A DNA stretch of 64,000 nucleotides, from contig CAVWNS010000009.1 in the NCBI GenBank assembly GCA_963756495.1, forward strand, positions 1 to 64,000, read 5' to 3'. The DNA comes from DATFDN01 sp963756495 (GTDB lineage Bacteria > Pseudomonadota > Alphaproteobacteria > Acetobacterales > Acetobacteraceae). Shown in pieces: positions 37,470 through 45,503 of the stretch. Under the pieces are notes generated by a model that saw only the letters and a list, made by a program, of their open reading frames with translations, did not search any database and had not been told where the DNA came from. The position numbers were made by a program, and so were the translations under genes. Position 1 is the first letter of the stretch. Every line of letters begins with the position of its first letter.

Positions 37470-37762
37470 GTCAGAACCCTCCATTTGGCAAGTGACCAAA
37501 TCAACGGTAAATTGCCAGGGCTACATGGCTTCGGGAAGCCGCTCGTGCCGAAGAAAGCGATCACGCACTTCCGTCGCTTGGATGAACCCTATTGTGATCC
37601 AGCTCACGCGGACCACAGTGCTCGAAGCTGGGACGCCGAGATCGTGGACGGCGAAGTCGCTGCTGTCATGGCTGCGGAGGCAGCAAAGCGGCCCGACATG
37701 CCGGATGGCTCGAAAGAACCTGGCCCTCCCTGACTGGTCGCGCGCGACTTTCGTCACTTCAG

Positions 37763-38575
37763 CTAGATTGTTGCGTTCCCCAGGAGCTTTGACATCGGGT
37801 AGCCCGAGACGGCGCCGAATTCATCGACCGGCGGTCCGTCTTCAACGTAGCCGTTGGCGCGGTAGAAGCGACGGGCCGTCTCGGTGCTGTTGAGCGTGCA
37901 CCGGGTACTGCCTCGTTCCACTGCTCGGGCTTCGAGCGTGCCGAGCAAAGCGCGACTGATCCCGCGAAACCGCGCGTCCGGCGAGACGTAGTTGAGATTG
38001 ATCCTTCCCGCATCGTTGACACAACCCACCGCAAGGATGGCACCGCCATCGACAGCTACGAGCAGCGAATTGCCCGGCTGCGTGATCCACGACATGAACA
38101 TCTCAGGCGTCTTGTTGCTCAGCCATCGTGCCAGGATTTCCGGGTCATTCCGGTGATCGGCGACGCACAGTTCCGCTATCGACCGCTGCATCACCTGGCA
38201 GGCGAGCGGTGCGTCTTCGGCTACCGCATCCCGTATCTCCACCACGCTGGCCGACGCCATGCTCACGCGCTCACGGAGCAACTGATACTGCTCGGGCGAG
38301 GTATCATTGAGCGCCTCGTCCCTGTTGCTGGGCAGGTCCTCGTAGCTGATAGGCGTCTCGAACTGGCTCAGCGTGAAGTCGACCCGCTCGCCGCCGATCA
38401 GATTGTAGAAGTGCCATGCGCCGTCGACATCCGTCTTCAATATCTGGCCCCCAAGTTCATCGTGAACGACGAGCGCCGTCACGCTGCACTGCCCAGAAGC
38501 TGGATTATCCGAACGCCAACGGCGCCCAGTGTCGACCGACCATGACTGCCGGAGTTCTTCGATAAAGGACGACAC
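37763..38575 (-). CDS. Fusion of a YunG-like domain and a GNAT acetyltransferase
   Basis: 270 aa. Residues 1-105 resemble YunG, a small protein of unknown function (SFIEELRQSWSVDTGRRW, DNPASGQCSVTALVVHDELGGQILKT, GAWHFYNLIGGERVDFTLSQF). Residues ~110-265 are a GNAT domain: VEIRDAVAEDAPLACQVMQRSI, INLNYVSPDARFRGISRALLGTLE (acetyl-CoA loop; R-x-x-G-x-[SG]), and FYRANGYVEDGPP. The two domains usually occur as separate proteins. The Cys-containing substrate-like pocket of YunG together with an acetyltransferase suggests modification of a small molecule, but no substrate can be inferred. Confidence 0.75.
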   Translation of the reverse strand: MSSFIEELRQSWSVDTGRRWRSDNPASGQCSVTALVVHDELGGQILKTDVDGAWHFYNLIGGERVDFTLSQFETPISYEDLPSNRDEALNDTSPEQYQLLRERVSMASASVVEIRDAVAEDAPLACQVMQRSIAELCVADHRNDPEILARWLSNKTPEMFMSWITQPGNSLLVAVDGGAILAVGCVNDAGRINLNYVSPDARFRGISRALLGTLEARAVERGSTRCTLNSTETARRFYRANGYVEDGPPVDEFGAVSGYPMSKLLGNATI

Positions 38576-38646
38576 GGGAGCGAGCCCCGGCCGTCATGAC
38601 TCGTCCTCGACGGGGTGGGAGCGCTTCTGATCGAAGCACTCCGGCG

Positions 38647-39887
38647 CTAGCCGCCGTGCCGCACGTTGGCGCTCTGCGCGGGGATGCCCGTCTGCTCCCA
38701 GCACACGCGCGCCAGCGCGGCCACGCCCTCGCGGATCTGCTGCTTGCTGGGCAGCGCGAAGCAGAGCCGCAGATGCGAGGCCGCAGCGTCGGCGTCGCAG
38801 GCCCATTCGGGGCCCGGGTTGAAGGCGATTCCCCGGTCGGCGGCGGGCTTCACCAGCGTGCGCACATCCACCGAATTGGGAAGTTTCATCCAGAGAAAGA
38901 TGCCGCCGCGTGGGCGCCAGGTCTCGACGGCCGCGCCGAATTCGCGCTCCAGGGCATCCTGCATGGTCGCGAGCTTCTCGTTCAGCCCGGCACTGAGTTC
39001 GGTGACATGCGCGGCGAAATGGTGCGTGAAGTACTCGGCGACGATCATCTGGTCCAATGCGCCGGTGCCGCTGTCGCTCTTGCAGGCGATCATCCGGCTG
39101 AGCACCGTCCATTGCGCGATCGCGTAGCCGACGCGCAGCGCCGGGGCGAGCGACTTGGAGAACGAGCCGATGTGGATCACCTGCGCCGGATCGAGCGCAT
39201 ACAGCGCGGGGGGCGCTTCGACCTCCTGCCACAGCAGGTCGGCGTAGCATTCGTCCTCGAACACCGCCACGCCGTAGTCGCGCGCGAGCGTGAGCAGCGC
39301 CTGCCGGCGCTCAAGCGGCAGGATCGAGCCGGTCGGGTTCTGGATGGTGGGGATGGTGTAGATGTATTTGGGCGTGACGCCCTTGCCCTTGAGGTCGGCC
39401 AGGATGTTGCCCAGCGCATCGGGCCGGATGCCGTCCTCGTCGAGCGGCATTCCGACGACCCGCGCGCCCGCTTTCCTCGCCTTGGTGATGGCCCCGGCAT
39501 AGGAGAATTCCTCCACGAGCACCGTGTCACCGGGGGCCAACAGTAGCCGGTTGACGATGTCGATGCCCTGCCCGGACCCGGTGGTGATCAGCACGTCGTC
39601 GGCGCTGCCGGCGATGCCGCGTCGTTCGTGGGCCTTGCGCGCGACGAATTCGCGCAGGCCGACAAAGCCCTGGGTCCCTGCGCGAGGCTGTACATGGCGA
39701 GTTTTTGGCCCTCGCGCCGCAGCACGGACGCGGTTGCCTCGATCAGCCCCTCGATCGGGATCAGGGTCGGATCGTTGTGGCCGCCGACGAAGTTGAAGGG
39801 CGGAAAGCCGGCAAACCGGGCCGCGGGCTCCGGCAGGCCGGGGGCGAACTGGCGCGTGATATCAAATCCGGAACCGTCCATCACCAT
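38647..39887 (-). CDS. PLP-dependent aminotransferase class I (2-aminoadipate transaminase-like), frameshifted
   Basis: ~413 aa when joined. N-part: FNFVGGHNDPTLIPIEGLIEA and LAMYSLAQG. A one-base shift near 39678 moves into GFVGLREFVARKAHERRGI and LITTGSGQGIDIVNRLL. The fold-type I core follows: TIPTIQNPTGSILPLERRQ, VFEDECYADLLW, and the PLP lysine in HIGSFSKSLAPALRVGY, then GIFLWMKLP. No GntR-type HTH precedes it, so it is not MocR. Both halves are well conserved, which favours a sequencing indel. Confidence 0.85.
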
Positions 39888-39974
39888 GTCCCCCTCAGCG
39901 CAGGCCGCCCATGCTGCGCAACCTGTGGCCGGGGCGCAAGGTCCGGCGCATCCCCTAGGGGCCGGGCGCTGCCG

Positions 39975-40514
39975 TCAGCGGGCGCGGCGCGCGAGGCCGA
40001 GCCCGAGAAGACCCGTGCCCAGCACCGCCAGACTGATGGGCTCCGGGACGCCAATGCCGACACCGACCGCCTCACCGCCCGTGACCACGCGAGTCGTGCC
40101 GCAATTGTTGCACTCGTAGGAATCGCCGATGCCGAACCGGCCGATCGTGGTCACGATCGGGTTCGCACCAGCCAAGCTCAGCGCGTGCTGGAACGAAACC
40201 GTGAGGTAGTTGCCATTCAGCAACAAGAAGGAGTTGGTCGTGTTCGCGAACGGGCTCGGCTGGTTGGTGATGCTGGTGTAGGTCGTCCCGCCGAGGGCGC
40301 TTCCCGCCGTCGTGGTGATGTCCACGCTCTGCACCTTTCCGCTGCTGGAATTGGCGACGAACGTGCCGCTCGCGGTGCCGCCGTCATTGAAGGTGACGTT
40401 CTGGAGCGTGAAGTCGATCACTCCGGCTTCGGCCTTGACGCTCCCGGCCAGTGTTGCAGCGAGCAGGCCGGCAACGACAACGACGCCACGAGGCAGTTGG
40501 CGGATATCCCGCAT
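39975..40514 (-). CDS. PEP-CTERM sorting-domain protein
   Basis: 179 aa secreted protein. Signal peptide at residues ~1-30 (MRDIRQLPRGVVVVAGLLAA with SVKAEAG cleavage region). A beta-rich middle (VIDFTLQNVTFNDGGTASGTFV) contains one CNNCG pair. The C-terminal tripartite PEP-CTERM tail reads VPEPISLAVLGTGLLGLGLARRAR: PEP motif, hydrophobic helix, Arg cluster. Such proteins are processed by an exosortase (EpsH/XrtA type) and usually go with exopolysaccharide production. No exosortase is in the window. ATG 40514 was chosen because the signal peptide begins there. Confidence 0.9.
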   Translation of the reverse strand: MRDIRQLPRGVVVVAGLLAATLAGSVKAEAGVIDFTLQNVTFNDGGTASGTFVANSSSGKVQSVDITTTAGSALGGTTYTSITNQPSPFANTTNSFLLLNGNYLTVSFQHALSLAGANPIVTTIGRFGIGDSYECNNCGTTRVVTGGEAVGVGIGVPEPISLAVLGTGLLGLGLARRAR

Positions 40515-40617
40515 GGGTTTTTCTCCCGGATGGGCCGGCACCCGAGCGGTGCCCCCGAACCATACCGATTGATTACACCATGTCCACGGGAGAGGAAACG
40601 AAAAAGCCTTCGCCGGA

Positions 40618-41970
40618 TCAGGCGCTGGCCTTCCAAGCCCCGCGCGCGGGGCGCGGCAGACCGAGGTTCTCGCGGAGGGTGGCACCCGTGTAGTCCTCGT
40701 GGAACAGCTTGCGGCGTTGCAACTCGGGCACGACGAGGCGCACGAAGTCCTCGTACGTGCCAGGGATGTGGGTGCCGCCCACCACGTACCCGTCGCAGGC
40801 CCGCTCCACGAACCACTGCTCCAGCCGGTCCGCCACGTCCTTGGCGCTGCCCACGATCGCCTCGCGCGGCCGGCCGCGACGGGTGATTTCCAGGAAGTCC
40901 CGCACCGTCGGGTTGCGCTTGCCGGACGCCTGCACCACGCGGTCGCGCATCGCCTGCATCCCCGACATGCCGGCCAGCTCGTCCTCGGTGAAGGCCTCGT
41001 CCATCCCCTTGCGGGTGAAGTCGAAGTTCAGCGCCTCCGACAGCAGCGACAGCCCGTCCACCTCGCGATAGAGCGTGTCGATCAGCGCCATCTTGTCCTC
41101 GGCCTCGGACCGGGTCTCGCCCGTCACGGGATAGGCGATGGTGTTGAGGCTCACGTGATCGGGGTCGCGGCCATGGCGTGCGATCTCGGCCTTGGCCTCG
41201 GCGTATTGCCGCTTGCCCTCCTCCAGGCTGGGATAGCCGACGAACACCGTCTCGGCCCAGCGCCCGGCGAAACGCTTGCCGCGCCCGCTCGCGCCCGCCT
41301 GGATCAGCACCGGGTGGCCCTGCGGCGAGCGCGGCACGGTGAAGGGTCCGCGCGAGCGGAAGAAGCGGCCCTGGTGGTCCAGCCGGTGCACCTTGTCGGG
41401 ATGCGCGAACAGCCCGCGCGCCTTGTCCACGGCCAGCGCGTCGTCCTCCCACGCATCCCAGTGCCCGAGCACCACCTCCATGAACTCGTCGGCGCGATCG
41501 TAGCGCAGATCGTGCTCCAGATGCGCGGCCACGCCCATGTTCATCGCCTCGCCGTCGTTGACCGAGGTGACGACGTTCCAGGCGGCGCGCCCGTTGGTCA
41601 TCACGTCCACGGTCTGGAACAGCCGGGCGACATGGAACGGCTCGTAATAGGTGGTCGAGCAGGTGGCGCCGAGGCCGAGCCGCTCGGTCTTCGCCGCCAT
41701 CGCCATCAGCACGATGAGCGGGTCCATCTTCACGCAGCGGATGCCGTTCTCGACGGTATGGCGGTGATCGCCGCCGAGCATGTCCGGCATCGCCAGCCGG
41801 TCGTCGAAGAAGGCGAGATGGAACTTCCCCGCCTCCATGATCTGCCCGATACGCTGGAAATAGGCGGCGGTGGTGAAGTCAGTGCGGCTCTCCGGGTGCC
41901 GCCAGGAGCTGGCGAGGGTGGTGCAGTTCTGCGCTTGCAGAAAGCCGACCAGGACTATCTGCCGAGTCAT
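40618..41970 (-). CDS. FMN-dependent luciferase-like monooxygenase (NtaA/SnaA/DmoA type)
   Basis: 450 aa, the length of the NtaA/DmoA branch. Blocks: LVGFLQAQNCTTLASSWRHPES, AGKFHLAFFDDRLAMP, LGATCSTTYYEPFHVARLFQTVD, GRAAWNVVTSVNDGEAMNMG, RADEFMEVVLGHWDAWEDDA, GRFFRSRGPFTVPRSPQGHPVL and QAGASGRGKRFAGRWAETVF. The family oxidises nitrilotriacetate-, dimethyl-sulfide- or dibenzothiophene-type substrates with reduced FMN from a partner reductase; no reductase is next to it. ATG 41970 overlaps the stop of a small upstream SDR stub (ATGA). It is divergent from the acyl-CoA ligase operon, suggesting co-use in degradation of one compound. Confidence 0.88.
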   Translation of the reverse strand: MTRQIVLVGFLQAQNCTTLASSWRHPESRTDFTTAAYFQRIGQIMEAGKFHLAFFDDRLAMPDMLGGDHRHTVENGIRCVKMDPLIVLMAMAAKTERLGLGATCSTTYYEPFHVARLFQTVDVMTNGRAAWNVVTSVNDGEAMNMGVAAHLEHDLRYDRADEFMEVVLGHWDAWEDDALAVDKARGLFAHPDKVHRLDHQGRFFRSRGPFTVPRSPQGHPVLIQAGASGRGKRFAGRWAETVFVGYPSLEEGKRQYAEAKAEIARHGRDPDHVSLNTIAYPVTGETRSEAEDKMALIDTLYREVDGLSLLSEALNFDFTRKGMDEAFTEDELAGMSGMQAMRDRVVQASGKRNPTVRDFLEITRRGRPREAIVGSAKDVADRLEQWFVERACDGYVVGGTHIPGTYEDFVRLVVPELQRRKLFHEDYTGATLRENLGLPRPARGAWKASA

Positions 41971-42116
41971 CGTTCGCGCCCCTTGTTGCTCAGATCGGAC
42001 CGGCGTGCCACTGCGACCCGCACCCCCTCGGCCGCCAGCTCCTTCGCGATGGCCCGCCCGATACGCATCGGGGCGCCGGTGACCAGCGCCGTCTTGTCTC
42101 GGAGCTGCAAATCCAT
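41967..42116 (-). pseudogene. Truncated SDR (N-terminal 49 residues) translationally coupled to the monooxygenase
   Basis: MDLQLRDKTALVTGAPMRIG and RAIAKELAAEGVRVAVARRSD are the cofactor-binding start of a short-chain dehydrogenase. The stop (TGA, 41967-41969) follows only 49 codons in and overlaps the monooxygenase ATG. A full SDR is ~250 aa. Either an internal deletion removed the rest and fused the reading to the start signal of the next gene, or the stub is kept as a leader for coupling. Confidence 0.7.
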
Positions 42117-42188
42117 TCTCTTCTGCGCCTCCTCTGGGTTCTCGCAGCGACGCTAGGGGAAGCCCCACCGCCCCGCAAGGAACGCCCG

Positions 42189-43811
42189 ATGTCGATCTTC
42201 GAGACGGACCTCGACCAATGCAGCGCCAACCACATCGCGCTGTCGCCGGTGTCGTTCCTGGCGCGCGCGGCGCGGATCTATCCGAACCGGACGGCGGTGG
42301 TCCACGGCGAGCGCCGGTACACCTACGCCGCGTTCCTGGAACGGTCCCGCCGGCTCGCCTCGGCGCTCGCCCGCGCCGGGGTGGGCAAGGGCGACACGGT
42401 CGCCATCATGGCGCCGAACATTCCGGAGATGCTGGAGGCGCATAACGGCGTGCCGATGCTGGGCGCCGTGCTGTGCCCCATCAACACGCGCCTGGACGCC
42501 GCCGCCATCGCCTTCATCCTGCGCCACGGCGAGGCGAAGGTGCTGCTGGCGGATCGCGAATATGGCGCCGTGGTCGCGCAGGCGCTCGCGGACACCAAGG
42601 CTCCGCCGCTGGTGATCGACATCGATGACGCGCTGGCCCTCGGCGGTCAGCGGATCGGCGACATGGAGTACGAAACATTCATCGGCTCGGGCGATCCATC
42701 GCATCCGATCCGGCTGCCCGACGACGAATGGCAGGCGATCACGCTGAGCTACACGTCGGGCACCACCGGCAATCCCAAGGGCGTCGTGCTGCACCATCGC
42801 GGCGCCTACCTCAACGCCTGCGCCAACGCGCTCGCCTTCCAGCTCTCCCCGCGCAGCGTCTATCTCTGGACGCTGCCGATGTTTCATTGCGACGGCTGGA
42901 CTTACACCTGGGCGGTGACATTGGCGGGCGGCGTGCATGTCTGCCTGCGGCGGGTGGAGGCGGCGCCGATCTTCGCCGCGATCGCCGCGCATGGCGTGAC
43001 GCATCTGTGCGGCGCGCCGGTCGTGCTGGGCATGCTGATCCACGCGCCAGCCGAGGCGCGGCGCGCGTTCCCGCAGACCGTGCAGGTCGCGACGGGCGGT
43101 GCCGCGCCGCCCTCGGTGGTGATCGCGGGCATGGAGCGGATGGGCTTCGCCGTCACGCATCTCTACGGGCTGACCGAGACCTACGGTCCGGCGGCGATCG
43201 GCCAGTGGCAGCCGGGACTGGACGAGATGGCCTTGCCCGACAAGGCCGCGTTCATGGCCCGACAGGGCGTCGGCCATCCGCTGCTGGAGGCGGCGGCTGT
43301 GATCGACCCGGCCACGATGCAGCCGGTCCCGGCGGACGGCGCGAGCATGGGCGAGCTGATGCTGCGCAGCAACACGGTGATGATGGGGTATCTCAAGAAT
43401 CCGGCGGCGACGGCGGAGGCGTTCGCGGGCGGGTGGTTCCACACCGGCGACCTCGCGGTGATGCACCCAGACAACTACGTGGAGATCAAGGACCGCACCA
43501 AGGACGTCATCATCTCCGGCGGCGAGAACATCAGCTCGCTGGAGGTCGAGGAGATTCTCTACAAGCACCCGGCGGTGATGGAGGCGGCCGTGGTCGCCCA
43601 TCCCGACCCGAAATGGGGCGAGACGCCGCATGCCTTCGTGACCCTGAAGCCAGACGCGGGCGCGGTGACGGCGGCGGACATCATCGAGTGGTGCCGCGAC
43701 GGGCTGGCGCATTACAAGTGCCCACGCCATGTGACCTTCGGGCCGTTGCCGAAGACCTCCACCGGCAAGATCCAGAAATTCGAGCTGCGCCAGGCAGCGC
43801 GCGGCGGCTGA
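42189..43811 (+). CDS. Acyl-CoA synthetase (AMP-forming, FadD/medium-chain type)
   Basis: 540 aa ANL-superfamily ligase. Phosphate loop YTSGTTGNPKGVVL, LWTLPMFHCDGWTYTW, the aromatic/A5 region THLYGLTETYGPAAIGQWQPG, the A8 hinge FHTGDLAVMHPDNYVEIKDRTKDVIISGGENIS, and the C-terminal catalytic Lys in KTSTGKIQKFELRQ. It activates a carboxylic acid to its CoA ester. First gene of a three-gene plus-strand operon (15 bases to the TauD gene). Its start is 72 bases from the divergent SDR stub, so the control region is very short. Confidence 0.93.
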   Translation: MSIFETDLDQCSANHIALSPVSFLARAARIYPNRTAVVHGERRYTYAAFLERSRRLASALARAGVGKGDTVAIMAPNIPEMLEAHNGVPMLGAVLCPINTRLDAAAIAFILRHGEAKVLLADREYGAVVAQALADTKAPPLVIDIDDALALGGQRIGDMEYETFIGSGDPSHPIRLPDDEWQAITLSYTSGTTGNPKGVVLHHRGAYLNACANALAFQLSPRSVYLWTLPMFHCDGWTYTWAVTLAGGVHVCLRRVEAAPIFAAIAAHGVTHLCGAPVVLGMLIHAPAEARRAFPQTVQVATGGAAPPSVVIAGMERMGFAVTHLYGLTETYGPAAIGQWQPGLDEMALPDKAAFMARQGVGHPLLEAAAVIDPATMQPVPADGASMGELMLRSNTVMMGYLKNPAATAEAFAGGWFHTGDLAVMHPDNYVEIKDRTKDVIISGGENISSLEVEEILYKHPAVMEAAVVAHPDPKWGETPHAFVTLKPDAGAVTAADIIEWCRDGLAHYKCPRHVTFGPLPKTSTGKIQKFELRQAARGG

Positions 43812-43825
43812 GCGAAGGAGCTTCC

Positions 43826-44707
43826 ATGCAGATCATCCCCAACGCCGGGACGCTCGGGGCACGGATCGAGGACATCGACCTCGGACGACCGCTGGGCGAC
43901 GACGCGTTCCGCGCGATCCTGCGCGCGCTCGGCCGGCATGGCGTCTTGTGCTTCCCCGGCCAGACCTGCGACGTGCCGGCCTTCGCCGCGTTCGGCCGGC
44001 GCTTCGGCGCGCTGGAGATCAACGTCGCCAACACCCATCACGCGCCGGACCATCCGGAGGTGATGTTGCTGTCCAACATGCGCGACGCCGGCGGCCGGCC
44101 GCTCGGTCTGTCCGACGCCGGGCAGGGCTGGCACACCGACATGTCCTATTCGCGCGACATCGCGCTTGCCAACATCCTGCACGCGCAACGCGTGCCCCGG
44201 CGCAACGGCAAGGCGCTCGGGCAGACGCAGTTCCGCGACATGCACGCGGCCTACGACGATCTGCCCGACAGCCTGAAGCACCGGCTGGAGGGACGCACCG
44301 CCACCCATGACTTCACCAAGTTCTGGGACATGATGCGCGCCCGGCCCGGCTCGACCCGCCCGGCGCTGACCGCCGAGCAGCGTGCCAGGAAACCGCCGGT
44401 GTCGCAGCCGATCTTCCGCCGCCACCCGATCACCGGCCGATGGGTGCTGTACGCCAACCCTGGCTACACGATGCGGATCGACGGCATGGACGAGCCCGAG
44501 AGCGGCGAGATCCTGGACTTCCTGTTCCGCCACCAGGAGCGCGCCGAGTACCTGCACGCGCACCACTGGAGCGAGGGGGACGTGCTCATGTGGGACAATA
44601 TCGGCACCGTCCACAACGCCGTGGCGGACTATCTGGCCGAGGAACCTCGCATGATGCGGCGCATGCAGGTGATGGCGACGCTCGACTACGCGGCGCTGGC
44701 GGCCTGA
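43826..44707 (+). CDS. TauD/TfdA-family Fe(II)/2-oxoglutarate dioxygenase
   Basis: 293 aa. Facial triad H-x-D in GQGWHTDMSYSRDI and the distal His in TVHNAVADYL. Two-oxoglutarate Arg in EPRMMRRMQVM. The lid block RWVLYANPGYTMRIDGMDEPES and EINVANTHHAPDHPEVMLL fit the TauD/TfdA group. Family members hydroxylate taurine, aryloxyacetates and other carboxylates. With the ligase before it and the SDR after it, it probably starts or continues breakdown of a carboxylate; the substrate cannot be assigned. Confidence 0.92.
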   Translation: MQIIPNAGTLGARIEDIDLGRPLGDDAFRAILRALGRHGVLCFPGQTCDVPAFAAFGRRFGALEINVANTHHAPDHPEVMLLSNMRDAGGRPLGLSDAGQGWHTDMSYSRDIALANILHAQRVPRRNGKALGQTQFRDMHAAYDDLPDSLKHRLEGRTATHDFTKFWDMMRARPGSTRPALTAEQRARKPPVSQPIFRRHPITGRWVLYANPGYTMRIDGMDEPESGEILDFLFRHQERAEYLHAHHWSEGDVLMWDNIGTVHNAVADYLAEEPRMMRRMQVMATLDYAALAA

Positions 44708-44708
44708 G

Positions 44709-45452
44709 ATGGCCGCCCCGATCGGTTCGGCCTTCGCCGGCCGGCGCGTCGCCATCACGGGCGGGGCCGGTGGCATCGGTCGCGCCACGGCGCGCGCCTT
44801 CCTGGACGGCGGCGCGCACGTCCTGCTGATCGACATCGACGCCGACGGGCTGGACGCGGTGCGCCGGGAGCTTGGCTCGGCACGACTGGCCACCTGGCGC
44901 TCGGACCTCGCCACCCCGGCCGCCTGTGCCGAGGCGTTGGACCAGGCGGGCGGGAGCTTGGATGCGCTGGTGCATGTGGCGGGCCTGTTCGAGAAGGACC
45001 CGTTGGACCCGGAGGTGCACGGCGTGTGGGACCGCGCGATCGCGGCCAACCTGACCAACGCCTACGACATGGCGATCGCCTTCGCCCCGCGCGCGGAGCG
45101 GAGCGAGCCCGCGCGCATCGTGCTGACCAGCTCCATCGCCTATCGCCGGGGGAGCGGGGGAGTACCCGCCTATGCCGCCGCGAAGGGCGGCATCGTGGGC
45201 CTGACCCGCTCGCTGGCGCGCCGCTTCGCGCCCGCTATCCTGGTGAACGCCATCGCCCCCGGCGTGATCGAGACCCGCATGGCCGCCGAGGTGATCGCCG
45301 CGCGCGGCGAGGCGATGCTGGAGCAGATCCCGCTACGCCGATATGGCCGGCCCGAGGAGGTCGCCGGGGTCATCCGCTTCCTGTGCGGACGCGAGAGTTC
45401 CTATGTCACCGGGCAGACCATCACCATCGATGGTGGCCTGACGAACGCCTAA
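44709..45452 (+). CDS. Short-chain dehydrogenase/reductase
   Basis: 247 aa classical SDR. TGGAGGIGRATARAFLDGGA (cofactor), LIDIDADG with Asp after the second strand (NAD preference), LVHVAGLFEKDP, catalytic VLTSSIAYRRGSG and AYAAAKGGIVGL (Y-x3-K), APGVIETRMAA, and SYVTGQTITIDGG. Starts one base after the TauD stop. It would oxidise the hydroxyl made by the dioxygenase. A hairpin at 45472-45494 ends the operon. Confidence 0.92.
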   Translation: MAAPIGSAFAGRRVAITGGAGGIGRATARAFLDGGAHVLLIDIDADGLDAVRRELGSARLATWRSDLATPAACAEALDQAGGSLDALVHVAGLFEKDPLDPEVHGVWDRAIAANLTNAYDMAIAFAPRAERSEPARIVLTSSIAYRRGSGGVPAYAAAKGGIVGLTRSLARRFAPAILVNAIAPGVIETRMAAEVIAARGEAMLEQIPLRRYGRPEEVAGVIRFLCGRESSYVTGQTITIDGGLTNA

Positions 45453-45471
45453 GCCGAATGCCGGGGCAGCA

Positions 45472-45494
45472 AGGAGCGCCCGTCCGGCGCTCCT
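45472..45494. terminator. Hairpin between convergent SDR and metE genes
   Basis: AGGAGCGCC, CGTCC loop, GGCGCTCCT, with an outer GGGGC/GCCCC extension. No T-run, but its position between two convergent stops suggests a bidirectional terminator. Confidence 0.55.
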
Positions 45495-45503
45495 CTGGCC
45501 CCG

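Noticed and set aside
37521..37757. 78-codon minus-strand frame between the VOC and YunG-GNAT genes
   Set aside because: No motif, no ribosome site, and composition unlike its neighbours; not supported as a gene.
42153..43730. 525-codon minus-strand frame under the acyl-CoA ligase
   Set aside because: Antisense shadow; His/Arg-rich, no motifs.
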